A DNA stretch of 64,000 bases, from positions 992,001 through 1,056,000 of the forward strand of contig CAVYNG010000002.1 of NCBI GenBank assembly GCA_963769905.1, written 5' to 3'. Every line of letters begins with the position of its first letter. Position 1 is the stretch's first letter. The position numbers were made by a program, and so were the translations under genes. The notes under the pieces were generated by a model, which searched no databases, was not told the origin of the DNA, and worked only from the letters and a program-made list of their open reading frames with translations. The DNA comes from Bog-756 sp963769905 (GTDB taxonomy: Bacteria; Actinomycetota; Acidimicrobiia; Acidimicrobiales; RAAP-2). Below, one piece after another: positions 63,739 to 64,000 of this stretch.

Positions 63739-64000
63739 TGAAGACGCGTGCTGCGGTGTTGTGGGGCAGGGGACAGGACTGGCAGATCGAGGAGATCGAC
63801 CTCGATCCGCCGGCGGCCCAAGAGGTGCTCGTCAAATGGGGGGCTGCCGGACTGTGCCACTCGGACCAGCACCTTCGGGCGAGCGACCTCGGAGCAACCG
63901 AGCGGCCGCCCGAGATCCGCGAGCGACCGCGACCCGGCGGATTGTTCCCGATCGTCGGCGGGCACGAGGGTGGCGGCGTGGTCGAAGAGGTCGGCCCGGA
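63739..64000 (+). CDS. NDMA-type zinc alcohol dehydrogenase, truncated by window end
   Basis: N-terminal 87 residues of a zinc alcohol dehydrogenase. Seen: VKTRAAVLWGRGQDWQIEEI, then GLCHSDQHL with the first catalytic zinc ligand cysteine and its following histidine, and GGHEGGGVVEEVGP with the second ligand region. The opening matches the actinobacterial NDMA-dependent family, which recycles a tightly bound nicotinamide and is often linked to mycofactocin. GTG 63739 has AAGGGGG 8 bases upstream; GTG 63730 is in frame and also possible. It would oxidise the alcohol formed by the divergent P450. Confidence 0.85.

Noticed and set aside
1..64000. Mobile element, prophage or CRISPR
   Set aside because: No transposase, integrase, terminal repeats or spacer-repeat array was found on reading both strands; I have not run a repeat search.

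Overview
The window is very GC-rich, almost fully coding, and uses many GTG and TTG starts. It carries F420-type luciferase-like oxidoreductases, an N,N-dimethyl-4-nitrosoaniline (NDMA)-type alcohol dehydrogenase, soluble P450s with small ferredoxins, fused acyl-CoA dehydrogenases and TetR regulators. This points to an actinomycete, probably an Acidimicrobiia-like or Mycobacteriales-like lineage; the assignment is inferred from gene content, not from a marker gene. No rRNA, tRNA, insertion sequence, CRISPR array or origin was recognised.

Almost everything belongs to CoA-linked catabolism of hydrophobic, probably alicyclic or branched substrates: 3 P450s, 2 ferredoxins, 8 acyl-CoA dehydrogenase genes (one a double-domain fusion), 5 acyl-CoA ligases (one frameshifted, one lacking catalytic motifs), 3 enoyl-CoA hydratases, 2 thiolases, an HMG-CoA-synthase-like/DUF35 fusion, 2 CoA-transferases, 4 short-chain dehydrogenases and 4 amidohydrolases.

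Layout. 1-13.3 kb: P450 and an acyl-CoA dehydrogenase pair, a divergent amidohydrolase, then ferredoxin, ligase, hydratase, frameshifted ligase, HMGCS-like/DUF35, thiolase and dehydrogenase. 13.3-18.3 kb: a remnant of a hydrolase-cyclase protein, F420-type oxidoreductase, acyl-CoA dehydrogenase, aldehyde dehydrogenase and hydratase. 18.3-24.3 kb: copper amine oxidase divergent from ligase, ferredoxin and fused acyl-CoA dehydrogenase. 24.3-32.1 kb: a minus-strand dehydrogenase, hydratase and type III CoA-transferase operon, then a plus-strand dehydrogenase, a split ACAD11-like dehydrogenase/kinase pair and a short-chain dehydrogenase. 32.1-41.4 kb: two divergent amidohydrolases, then a minus-strand run of short-chain dehydrogenase, two ligases, Gfo/Idh oxidoreductase, VOC protein and lipoprotein. 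41.4-53.1 kb: RidA, RraA-like, cupin and AllA-like proteins, a fused family I CoA-transferase, then a branched-chain-type ABC importer coupled to a thiolase, a methyltransferase and a small zinc ribbon. 53.1-64 kb: a second F420-type oxidoreductase, a short-chain dehydrogenase, TetR and aminotransferase-SCP2 operon, a methyltransferase, a second copy of the first amidohydrolase, two P450s, a short-chain dehydrogenase, a second TetR and the start of an alcohol dehydrogenase.

How the parts may work together (inference): P450s and alcohol/aldehyde dehydrogenases oxidise a terminal carbon to an acid, ligases activate it, dehydrogenases and hydratases run beta-oxidation, and thiolase/DUF35 proteins cleave the chain. 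Small palindromes and recurrent TAnnnT hexamers just upstream of starts suggest local TetR control and several leaderless mRNAs.
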